Of a stretch of DNA of 64,000 nucleotides, positions 1-7,164 are shown in pieces. A model generated the notes under the pieces. The model did no database searches. It was not told the origin of the DNA and was given only the letters and a program-made list of their open reading frames with translations. The stretch is from contig NZ_CP034753.1 of NCBI RefSeq assembly GCF_004006235.1, positions 3,472,001 through 3,536,000 of the forward strand, written 5' to 3'. Numbering within the stretch: the stretch's first letter is position 1; each line of letters starts with the position of its first letter. The position numbers were made by a program, and so were the translations under genes. The DNA comes from Agromyces sp. LHK192 (lineage in GTDB: Bacteria; Actinomycetota; Actinomycetes; Actinomycetales; Microbacteriaceae).

Positions 1-36
1 GCGAAGCTCGACGAGGTCGACGCCGAAGCGGCGTAG
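1..36 (+). CDS. C-terminal end of an unidentified protein (partial)
   Basis: The first 11 codons of the window read AKLDEVDAEAA and then stop at TAG. The Glu/Asp/Ala-rich ending in good local codon usage looks like the tail of a gene that starts to the left. Nothing can be said about its function from 11 residues, and it could be a chance reading frame. Confidence 0.35.
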   Translation, partial: AKLDEVDAEAA

Positions 37-94
37 CCCCTTCGCTCCCGGGGACCCCGACACCAGTCGGCCGAGCCTCGGACGATCGCGCGAA

Positions 95-143
95 CTCCGG
101 AGGATTTCGGGCGAGAACTCCGAGGTTCGTTCGATCCTCCGAG
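95..143. repeat. Intergenic dyad element, possible terminator
   Basis: Arms CTCCGGAGGAT (95-105) and ATCCTCCGAG (134-143) are nearly complementary around a 28-base loop that holds a second GGAG-type word (ACTCCGAGG). It lies between two gene ends that face each other, so it may serve as a bidirectional terminator. The layout of repeated GGAGG words followed by a CCTCC word resembles the insert seen at 11805-11877. Confidence 0.4.
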
Positions 144-164
144 CTTGCGGAACATCGACCCTGA

Positions 165-1040
165 TCACCCGTTGATCAGGTCGCCGTCCCAGGTCAGGTC
201 GGCGTCCGCGGGGATCCGCACCGCCTCGAGCCCGGCGGTTCCGACGAGCTCCTCGACGAGCGCGCTCGACCCGCCCACCACGGTCGAGTCGAAGTCGATC
301 TCGGTCGCGAGCACCCACGCGCGGTCTTCGGGCCAGACGAGGTTCGGCGACGGCGCGTTCCAGACCGTGCGAGCCCACGGTGCACGCGCCGGCCAGTCGG
401 ATGCCTCGAACTCCGCGATGCCCGCCTCGAACAGCACGTGCTCGCGGTCGGGCAGGGAGAACCGAGGTCCGGCGTCGACCTCGGGGCCGAGCGGCGGGCG
501 GATGCCCGAGGCATCCGTTGCCGAGGCATCCGTCTCGCCGAGCGCGGAGAACGTCAGCACGGCGAACCCCGCGTCCGACAGCATGCCGCCGTGCCCCTCC
601 CACACGGCCGCACATCCGGCGCCGGGCGTCGAGGTGTGCCGAGCGAGCGCGCGCGCGATGATCGCGAACGTCTCGGCGTCGAGGTCTCCCATGCTCGGCG
701 GCGCGAAGCGCCAGCCGTCGCGGCCCGGAATGCCGTTCCAGCTCCCGTTCGCCGGGTCGGTCGCGGCGATGCGGTTCCACTGCACGAGCGGATGCCACGT
801 CACCCCGACGTGCTCGGCGGCCTCCGCCCAGGTGGTGTCGCGGTACTCCCAGTCCTCGGGCGAGGCCCCGCTTCGGACCTCCTCCCAGGTCGCCCCCACC
901 GGCCGTTGTGCGGACACCGGATGGAGGATGCGCGCGAACGCCTCGAACCCGCCGGGCACGATCGCACGCAGGTCGCCGAACCGCGCGACCATGCGGTCGC
1001 GGACCCAGTCGCCGCGCGAGACATCCGGTTCCCAGCGCAT
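165..1040 (-). CDS. Conserved hypothetical protein, 291 aa
   Basis: An intact 291-residue reading frame with typical high-GC codon usage, starting MRWEPDVSRGDW and ending WDGDLING. It is rich in Trp and in acidic residues, has no signal peptide or membrane segment, and looks like a soluble cytosolic protein. No catalytic motif is recognisable. A long C-terminal part (EIDFDSTVVGGSSALVEEL) could be a strand-helix unit, but no family is assigned. It stands alone: the next gene upstream on the same strand ends about 190 bases away across a long hairpin. A protein of this kind is plausible in Microbacteriaceae, but that rests on memory, not on a search. Confidence 0.75.
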   Translation of the reverse strand: MRWEPDVSRGDWVRDRMVARFGDLRAIVPGGFEAFARILHPVSAQRPVGATWEEVRSGASPEDWEYRDTTWAEAAEHVGVTWHPLVQWNRIAATDPANGSWNGIPGRDGWRFAPPSMGDLDAETFAIIARALARHTSTPGAGCAAVWEGHGGMLSDAGFAVLTFSALGETDASATDASGIRPPLGPEVDAGPRFSLPDREHVLFEAGIAEFEASDWPARAPWARTVWNAPSPNLVWPEDRAWVLATEIDFDSTVVGGSSALVEELVGTAGLEAVRIPADADLTWDGDLING

Positions 1041-1092
1041 CCGCTCACGCTACCGGGACGCTCGGTTCGTGCCACCACCCGCCGCCTCCTGC

Positions 1093-1173
1093 GCGTGCGG
1101 GTTCGGCTCACGAGTGCGGCTTGTTCCCACACGTGCGGGATGCATGTCGCACTCGTGGACCGAACCCGCACGC
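1093..1173. repeat. Long intergenic inverted repeat (hairpin)
   Basis: Outer arms of 14 bases (GCGTGCGGGTTCGG at 1093-1106, complement at 1160-1173) match perfectly. After a two-base mismatch a further 10-base pair CACGAGTGCG (1109-1118) and its complement (1148-1157) continues the stem, leaving a 29-base loop. The loop holds its own small dyad around CACACGTGCGGG. It follows the stop of the leftward oxidoreductase gene, so it can act as its terminator, but the stem is longer than needed for that. Confidence 0.7.
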
Positions 1174-1227
1174 GAACGACGACGCGTGGGTGAATCGGTC
1201 GGGACCGAAGCCTGCCGCGAGAAACAT

Positions 1228-2229
1228 CTACCACAGCGCCGGGATGACCTCGCGCTCGTACAGTTCGACACCTGACAGGTCGTAGGCGGTCTCCGGGAAG
1301 TACGAGATCGCATAGGCGAGGCCGCGGTCGCGCGCGTCCGACAGTTTCGCGACGACCTCGTCGACGGTGCCGACGAGGGCTGCCGGCGAGCGGAATCCCT
1401 CGAGGTAGCGCGCGGTTCCGGCGGGGCCCAGGTACGGCGCGATCCGCGCCTCGATCGCGGCGAGCCGGCGCTCGACGTCGGCGGCATCCTCGCCGACGAC
1501 CGTGTTGAAGTTCGACGACCGCGTGATCGACGAGAAGTCGCGGCCGATGCGCTCGCAGTGCCCGCGAAGCACCTCGGACTTGCGACTGAACGCCTCGGGG
1601 CTGTCGAAGAAGTTGGTGTACGACGCGTACTCGGCCGCGATCTTCAGCGTCACCTGCTCGCCGCCGCCGGCGACCCACATCGGGATGCCGCCCGGCTGCA
1701 CCGGCTGCGGCTGGAAGATCGCACCGTCGAAGTCGTAGAACTCACCGTGGAAGGTCGCCGTGCCGGTCGTCCACGCCTGCCGGAACACCTCGACGCCCTC
1801 GCGGAGCATCCGCAGCCGTTCCGGGGCATCCGGGAATCCGTACCCGTACGCGCGCCACTCGTGCTCGTACCAACCCGCGCCGATGCCCATCTCGAGGCGC
1901 CCGCCCGAGACGTGATCGACGGTCGCGGCGACCTTCGCGAGGTATCCGGGGTTGCGGTACGCCATGCAGGTGCACATCTGGCCGATGCGCACGCGCTCCG
2001 TCGAAGCCGCGAACGCGGCCATGAGCGACCAGGCCTCGTGCGTCGCCTCCGTCTCGGAGGGCACCGGCGTGGTGTGGAAGTGGTCGTAGACCCAGATGGA
2101 CTCCCACGGCGAGTCGGCGCGGTCGGCGCGCTGCGCGAGGCCGAGCATCGTCTCCCAATGCCGGGCCGCCGGCTCGATGCCGACGAGATCGAAGCGCCAA
2201 CCCTGGGGAACGAAGATGCCGAATCGCAT
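1228..2229 (-). CDS. LLM-class F420- or FMN-dependent oxidoreductase
   Basis: A member of the luciferase-like monooxygenase fold, a TIM barrel that uses reduced flavin or F420. The start is placed at MRFGIFVPQGW (2229) because family members begin there. Visible family features are IWVYDHFHTTP near residue 45, the ERVRIGQMCTCMAYRNPGYLAK strand-helix, the turn ISGGRLEMGIGAGWYEHEW (here VSGGRLEMG), and the C-terminal helices. At 333 residues it has normal family length. The GAGWYEHEWRAYG version of the motif is typical of the F420-dependent actinobacterial branch, so F420 is the more likely cofactor; the substrate is unknown. A dyad sits directly upstream of the start. Confidence 0.88.
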   Translation of the reverse strand: MRFGIFVPQGWRFDLVGIEPAARHWETMLGLAQRADRADSPWESIWVYDHFHTTPVPSETEATHEAWSLMAAFAASTERVRIGQMCTCMAYRNPGYLAKVAATVDHVSGGRLEMGIGAGWYEHEWRAYGYGFPDAPERLRMLREGVEVFRQAWTTGTATFHGEFYDFDGAIFQPQPVQPGGIPMWVAGGGEQVTLKIAAEYASYTNFFDSPEAFSRKSEVLRGHCERIGRDFSSITRSSNFNTVVGEDAADVERRLAAIEARIAPYLGPAGTARYLEGFRSPAALVGTVDEVVAKLSDARDRGLAYAISYFPETAYDLSGVELYEREVIPALW

Positions 2230-2232
2230 GCG

Positions 2233-2263
2233 CTCCAGCCTATGAGGCTCCAGCCTCATGAGG
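2233..2263 (-). promoter_or_regulatory. Dyad and direct repeat upstream of the LLM gene
   Basis: An 18-base palindrome ATGAGGCTCCAGCCTCAT (2242-2259; 8-base arms, CC centre) lies within a near-perfect direct repeat, CTCCAGCCTATGAGG (2233-2247) and CTCCAGCCTCATGAGG (2248-2263). It is 13 bases upstream of the oxidoreductase start, in the divergent spacer with the next gene. Position and symmetry suit an operator; no regulator is encoded beside it. Confidence 0.4.
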
Positions 2264-2328
2264 CGCAGCCGGTGATCTCAGCGCTCTCCCTGATGCCGCA
2301 CCGGATGCCGGTCCCTACGTTCGGGCGA

Positions 2329-2712
2329 ATGGGCTCCACGCATATCCAGCACTGCGATTTCTCCGCCGCCGATTTCCGCGCGGTCGCCTTCGGGGCCGCC
2401 GGCACCCGGCTCATCCGGGTCACCGGTCACGGCCTCTGCCCGAGCGCCGGATGGTCGCTCGACCTCGTCGCGACGAACGGCGGCATCGTGCCGCATCCCG
2501 AGAGCCTGTGGCTCGGATTGCGCGAGCAGGAGCCGACGGATGCCTCCGCGCGCGTGCTCACGGCGACCATGGTCGAGGCGATCATCGAAGACGCCGAGGC
2601 GACCGAGATCGTCATCCGCTTCGCCTGGCGGCCGTCGATCCGCATCCCCGTGGAGGACTTCGCGACCGGCGTCGGCGCCGAGCCGGGCGCGCTGCTCGCC
2701 GGAGTCGACTGA
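2329..2712 (+). CDS. Conserved hypothetical protein, 127 aa
   Basis: A small soluble protein starting MGSTHIQHCDFSAADFRAVAF. An earlier in-frame ATG at 2293 would add 12 low-quality residues, so 2329 is preferred. The body (TRLIRVTGHGLCPSAGWSLDLVATNGGIVPHPESLWLGLREQEP) has the compact alternation of strands and turns of a one-domain fold with a single Cys after a His pair. No signal peptide, membrane helix or known catalytic motif is seen. It is transcribed away from the LLM gene and towards the baeRF gene. I recognise no characterised family. Confidence 0.72.
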   Translation: MGSTHIQHCDFSAADFRAVAFGAAGTRLIRVTGHGLCPSAGWSLDLVATNGGIVPHPESLWLGLREQEPTDASARVLTATMVEAIIEDAEATEIVIRFAWRPSIRIPVEDFATGVGAEPGALLAGVD

Positions 2713-2755
2713 GCACGCCCGACGCGCGCTTCCGCCGCGCCCTTCCGCCGCGCGG

Positions 2756-3955
2756 CTACGCCAGTGCGAACCGGAGCTCGGCGACCGCCGGGCCCGTCCA
2801 GACGTCGCCGTCGAGGTCTTCGCCGCGCACGGTGACGACCTTGCCGCCCTTCGACATGACGAGCAGGGCGAGTTGCGGCAACAGGTCGCCTGCCCGGCTC
2901 CCGTCGGGCAGCTCGTCGCCCGCGCCGTTGCCGGCGGCATAGCTGATCGCACCGGACTCCCGGTCGAGCGTGCCGTTCACCGAGGTCGTGAAGTCGAACC
3001 AGAGCGTCTCGACGGCGCCATCGGCCGCCTGCCGCGCGATCGCCGAGAGATCATGTTCGACGCGGCCCGCGCTGGCCTCGGCGAGGCCCTGCAACGCCGT
3101 CGCGGCCTCGCTGAGATTGAGGTGCGACAACTGGGCGCGCAGCGCCTCGTCGATGGTCGCGCTCGTCAGCCGGTCAGCTCCGCCGGGCACGGCCACGATG
3201 CGCCGGCCGTTGCGGGCACGGTCGATGAAGAGGCTCCGCAGCGGTTCGGCCGCGAAGACGAACAGCGGCACCCGGTCATCGGGGTCGATCTCGTGCGCGG
3301 CCCGGCGGACGACGTCGACGACGCGCTTGGCGTAGAGGTCGAGGAGCTTCTTGTGCCCCTCGTCGCCGGTCATGCGGCTCGCGCCGGCGCCGAGCGCGTG
3401 TCCGCCGGCGGCGCCGCGCGGGCGGTCCTCGTTGGGCTCCCGGTTGGTCGCCTCGTCGAGGTTCGCCACGCCGGCCTGGTCGATGTCGAGCTTGGCGGCA
3501 CGGTCGGTGGGCGTCGCGTGCCAGAGCGCCCACTCGTGTGCGGAGATCGTGACCGCGAACGCCTCCTGGTCCTGGCTCGGGGCCCGCAGCAGCTGTCCGA
3601 GCGTGAAGTGCGAGCCGACGTGCACGGCGTCGTCGAGCCGGTTCGGCAGCACGAACACCTCGTCGAAGCCGGGGGCGACGAAGATCGCGAGCGACCGGGC
3701 GAGTCCGCCCCAGAGTTGCTGATCGGCGAGGATGGCATCGCGTCGCGAGCGGAGCGCGTCGACCTCGCCCGTGCCCGCGCCGTCGGCGCGGACCCGTTCG
3801 ATCGCCTCGTCGAAGCTCGCCTTGACGGCGACTTCGGCCCGCTCGCGCTCGGCGACCACGGGTGACGTCGAGGCGTACACGGTGATCGCCGGGTGGTGCT
3901 CACCCGCCAGGGTTGCGAAATCGGCGGCAGTGGGCAGCGCGTAGTGGACGGTCAT
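2756..3955 (-). CDS. baeRF-type archaeo-eukaryotic release-factor-like protein
   Basis: The 399-residue protein starts MTVHYALPTAADFATLA and has the three-part layout of bacterial archaeo-eukaryotic release factor homologues. It has an N-terminal domain with AITVYASTSP, a middle region ending VDVVRRAAHEIDPDDRVPLFVFAAEPLRSLF, and a C-terminal Pelota/eRF1-like domain ending LALLVMSKGGKVVTVRG. In known baeRF families the protein is proposed to act on stalled ribosomes; most are uncharacterised. Which numbered baeRF family it belongs to (11 or 3 are candidates) cannot be settled by eye. No GGQ motif typical of true class-1 factors is visible, so peptidyl-tRNA hydrolysis is doubtful. No partner gene is adjacent. 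Confidence 0.7.
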   Translation of the reverse strand: MTVHYALPTAADFATLAGEHHPAITVYASTSPVVAERERAEVAVKASFDEAIERVRADGAGTGEVDALRSRRDAILADQQLWGGLARSLAIFVAPGFDEVFVLPNRLDDAVHVGSHFTLGQLLRAPSQDQEAFAVTISAHEWALWHATPTDRAAKLDIDQAGVANLDEATNREPNEDRPRGAAGGHALGAGASRMTGDEGHKKLLDLYAKRVVDVVRRAAHEIDPDDRVPLFVFAAEPLRSLFIDRARNGRRIVAVPGGADRLTSATIDEALRAQLSHLNLSEAATALQGLAEASAGRVEHDLSAIARQAADGAVETLWFDFTTSVNGTLDRESGAISYAAGNGAGDELPDGSRAGDLLPQLALLVMSKGGKVVTVRGEDLDGDVWTGPAVAELRFALA

Positions 3956-4178
3956 TCGTTCCTCCCCCGGGGTACTCGCGACCCGCGACCGCGATGTCGC
4001 TGTCCCCCCACCCTACGAACCGCTCACCGTGAGCGACACCCCCAAGTGCCGGATGCCCCGTCGCTCGGCCTGCCCGAATTCCGGAACGCCGAGGCATCCG
4101 ACGGCGTGTCACGCCCTGACGCGCCGCGCGACGGGCGGCTGATCCGGAGTTGAGGCGGGGTGGGAAAGGGCGGACGAA

Positions 4179-4211
4179 CGGATGCCACGGCGCTCGGCCG
4201 TGGCATCCGTC
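4179..4211 (-). terminator. Hairpin terminator of the FAD oxidoreductase gene
   Basis: Perfect 13-base arms ACGGATGCCACGG (4179-4191) and CCGTGGCATCCGT (4199-4211) with a 7-base loop lie 13 bases after the leftward stop at 4224. There is no U tract, as is usual for high-GC actinobacteria. The stem is built from the GGATGCC word common in this genome. Confidence 0.7.
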
Positions 4212-4223
4212 GGGGCGTGCGGC

Positions 4224-5786
4224 TCAGCGCACCGGGTGGTTCGAGCGGATCACGCCGGTCGGGTCGACGGCGTGCTTGACCGCGCGGAGGCGCTCGAGCG
4301 CGTCGCCGAAGAGCTGCCCCGGGTCGCGGCGGTGCTCGGCGAAGTTGAGGTACTCGACCTCGGCACGCCACGGCTCGATGACCGAGAACAGGCGGCCGAG
4401 CGATCGCACGAGGGCGTCGCCGAGGCCGGGAACGGCCATGCCGCCGGCGAACACCAGGTATCCGGCGTCGAACCCTGCGGTCGCACCGGGCGCGGGCACG
4501 TCGAACCCGGCGGCTGCCGCTCGCGCCTCCTCGGGCCGGATGCGTCCGCCGAGGTGCCGCATCTCGATCGTCATGAGCGCCGTGCCCGACTCGGCCCCGA
4601 CCGCGTCGACGAACGCGCGGATGGTCGCCGGCTCGAGTTCGCGGAGCATCATGCCGTCGCCGAAGCCGGGCGAGGGCTCCGGCGGGTCCATGTGCAGCGC
4701 GAGCAGCTCGGCCGTGGGCTGCGGGTGGAAGGTGTCGAGCTCGGCACCGAGCGCGCGCAGGTCGGCGAGCAGCTCGTCGGCCCGCTCGGGCGACTCCTGC
4801 ACGACGGCCTCGACGACCACGACCGAGCGCCCCGACAGGAACGGCGGCAGCTCGGGCAGCGGCGGCAGGTGCAGGACGCGCCCGACGCTCATGACCGTGT
4901 CGGGCAGGTCGAGGGTCCACTCGCGCCAGGCCTGGAGCACCTCGTCGGCCCGCTCGACGGGGAAGAGCAGCATGCCGGCGACGACCGGGGCCACCTCGTG
5001 CAGGCGGAACTCCATGGCCGTCACGACGGCGAAGTCGCCGCCGCCGCCGCGGAGCGCCCAGAACAGCTCTGGGTCGTGGTCGGCGTCGACACGGCGGTGC
5101 ACGCCGTCGGCCGTCACGACCTCGATCGCGAGGACGTGGTTCGCCGCGAGCCCGTGCGAGCGCGCCAACCACGAGACGCCGCCGCCGAGCGTGTACCCGA
5201 CCACGCCGACGTCGTGCGACGATCCGGCGAGCGCGGTGAGGCCGTGCGGGGCGACCGCAGCCACGACGTCGCCCCACAGCGCACCCGGCTCGACGCGCGC
5301 GACACGCGCATCGGGGTCGACCTCGACGCCGCGCAGCTCGTGCATGCGAACGAGGATCGCGTCGGCGAGTCCGTGGTCGGCGGCGAGCGGGGCGGCGTTG
5401 TGGCCCGTGCCCTGCGGCGCGACCGAGAGGCCGTAGTCCCGGGCGGTCTCGATCGTGCGCACGACGTCGTCGACCGAGCGCGGCACGACGACGGCGGCCG
5501 GTCGCTGGTCGACGGCGAGGTTCCAGGCCGTGCGTGCGGAATCGAACCCCGGGTCGCCCGGGATCGAGAGGTCGCCGTCGAGACGCGACGCGAGCAGGGC
5601 GAGCGCTTCGCGCAGGCTCAGCGCGGAGACATCCGTACGCCGTGCCCGCTCGTCGGCGAGGCCGACGACGTCGGCGGTCGGCGGTGTCGGGACGCCCGGC
5701 ACGTGCGGGCCGGCTTCGACGGCATGGAGGGGGACCGCGGGGGCGGGTGCGACGGCCGGCTCGGCGCCGGGCACAGGGGTGTTCAC
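4224..5786 (-). CDS. FAD-linked oxidoreductase of the berberine-bridge/PCMH type
   Basis: A 520-residue flavoprotein. The GTG at 5786 is chosen because GGAAGG lies 8 bases upstream; upstream codons read as spacer. Residues 1-90 are Pro/Ala-rich. The FAD-binding PCMH domain follows (VVVPRSVDDVVRTIETARDYGLSVAPQGTGHN), with His129 in the place of the 8-alpha-histidyl-FAD residue, then GVVGYTLGGGVSWLARSHGLAANHV and a C-terminal BBE-type segment (YLNFAEHRRDPGQLFGDALERLRAVKHAVDP). The second, cysteinyl FAD link of bicovalent members is not evident. Such enzymes oxidise sugars or other alcohols with O2 or another acceptor; the substrate is unknown. It is divergent from a flavin monooxygenase across 261 bases. 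Confidence 0.88.
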   Translation of the reverse strand: MNTPVPGAEPAVAPAPAVPLHAVEAGPHVPGVPTPPTADVVGLADERARRTDVSALSLREALALLASRLDGDLSIPGDPGFDSARTAWNLAVDQRPAAVVVPRSVDDVVRTIETARDYGLSVAPQGTGHNAAPLAADHGLADAILVRMHELRGVEVDPDARVARVEPGALWGDVVAAVAPHGLTALAGSSHDVGVVGYTLGGGVSWLARSHGLAANHVLAIEVVTADGVHRRVDADHDPELFWALRGGGGDFAVVTAMEFRLHEVAPVVAGMLLFPVERADEVLQAWREWTLDLPDTVMSVGRVLHLPPLPELPPFLSGRSVVVVEAVVQESPERADELLADLRALGAELDTFHPQPTAELLALHMDPPEPSPGFGDGMMLRELEPATIRAFVDAVGAESGTALMTIEMRHLGGRIRPEEARAAAAGFDVPAPGATAGFDAGYLVFAGGMAVPGLGDALVRSLGRLFSVIEPWRAEVEYLNFAEHRRDPGQLFGDALERLRAVKHAVDPTGVIRSNHPVR

Positions 5787-6047
5787 AGTTGGTTCCTTCC
5801 GAGGTTGCTCGTCGTGGGCCGGCGCTCTGGGCTGCTCGACGGCCGGAGTGGATCCCCGGCGCGCACGACTCACCCATCTGAGCGAGGTCGCGGCGGGGTC
5901 GCGTCAGGGCGATCCCGCCGATCGCCTCAGGGTTCTCCCTCCTCGTCGCGGTCCGACGTGACGGTCGGGCAGCGGGTCGGACAGCGGCCGGACGACGGGC
6001 CGGGTCGGGTCAGGGCGGAATAGCTCGGGAGGGGCATCCGTTGACCT
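5787..6047. other. Divergent intergenic region without a gene
   Basis: This 261-base spacer separates the leftward FAD oxidoreductase from the rightward LLM oxidoreductase and must carry both promoters. It contains the SD of the leftward gene (GGAAGG) and a G-rich run GGGAGGGG (6027-6034) ahead of the rightward start. I see no convincing operator, riboswitch or small reading frame. Confidence 0.5.
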
Positions 6048-7100
6048 GTGACGATGACCGCTTCGCCCGCCCTCTCCGTCCTCGACCTCGTTCCGGTGCG
6101 AACCGGCCAGACCTCGGCCGATGCCGTCGCCGCGTCGCTCGCACTCGCGCAGGCCGCCGACCGGCTCGGCTACGAGCGTTACTGGTTCGCCGAGCACCAC
6201 AACATGCCGGCCGTGGCCTCGACGACGCCGCCCGTGCTGATCGCGGCGACGGTCGCGCGCACCGAGCGGATCCGCGTGGGCTCGGGCGGCGTGATGCTGC
6301 CCAACCACGCGCCGCTCGTCGTCGCCGAGCAGTTCGCGGCCCTCGAGGCCATCGCGCCCGGGCGCATCGACCTCGGCATCGGGCGTGCCCCCGGCAGCGA
6401 CCCGGTGATCACGCAGCTGCTGCGCATCTCGGGGCCGACGGCCGACGTCGACCGGTTCCCCGACCACGTGTCCGACATCATGAGCCTGCTCTCGCCCGAC
6501 GGGGCGACGCTGCGGCTCACGAGCGGCCGAGAGTACGCGATCACCGCGACGCCCGCGGCATCCGACGTGCCGACGGTGTGGCTGCTCGGCTCGAGCGACT
6601 ACTCGGCGAAGCTCGCGGCCGAGCTCGGGCTTCCGTACGTCTTCGCGTACCACTTCTCGGGCGACGGGCTCGAGCGCGCCCTCGAGCTGTACCGCTCCGA
6701 GTACCGGCCCAGCGAAGCGCACCCGGAGCCGCGCACGATGCTGCCCGTGAACGCGTCGGTCGCCCCCACCGTCGAGGAGGCGAACGATCGCGCGCTGCCG
6801 CATCTGCGGTCGATGGCGCGCCTGCGTTCGAACCGGCCGATGCGCCCGCTCGAGACGATCGAGGAGGCGCTCGCCGCGCCGCGCGACTCGATCGGCGAGG
6901 AGCTCATCGCCGGGATGCGCCGGCGCTGGATCATCGGGGATGCCGCCGGCGCGGCGGCCGAGGTGCGTGCGCTCGCCGCGCGAGCCGGCGTCGACGAGGT
7001 CATGATCTCGCCGATCGCGGGTGCGCACGACGGCGAGCCGGCGGATGCCGCCCCCGGTCGCGTGCAGACCCTGGCGCTGCTGGCGGGCGAACTCGGCTGA
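6048..7100 (+). CDS. LLM-class flavin-dependent oxidoreductase (YhbW/MsnO8-like)
   Basis: A 350-residue luciferase-like protein of the group without F420 signatures. It opens SVLDLVPVRTGQTSADAV, followed by YERYWFAEHHNMPAVASTTPPVLIAA (the EHHN motif typical of this branch), RIRVGSGGVMLPNHAPLVVAEQFA and RIDLGIGRAPGSDP. These motifs mark the single-component, FMN-using subfamily of bacterial luciferase relatives; the substrate is not predictable. The start is GTG 6048 or ATG 6054 and both are weakly supported by the distant GGGAGGGG run. It is divergent from the FAD oxidoreductase, and two redox flavoproteins sharing a promoter region may share a role. Confidence 0.9.
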   Translation: MTMTASPALSVLDLVPVRTGQTSADAVAASLALAQAADRLGYERYWFAEHHNMPAVASTTPPVLIAATVARTERIRVGSGGVMLPNHAPLVVAEQFAALEAIAPGRIDLGIGRAPGSDPVITQLLRISGPTADVDRFPDHVSDIMSLLSPDGATLRLTSGREYAITATPAASDVPTVWLLGSSDYSAKLAAELGLPYVFAYHFSGDGLERALELYRSEYRPSEAHPEPRTMLPVNASVAPTVEEANDRALPHLRSMARLRSNRPMRPLETIEEALAAPRDSIGEELIAGMRRRWIIGDAAGAAAEVRALAARAGVDEVMISPIAGAHDGEPADAAPGRVQTLALLAGELG

Positions 7101-7164
7101 CGGCGCGTGTGCGCGCGGGCGGGCGGCGGCGCACCGCGTCGACGTCAGTCGCGCGGCGACGACG

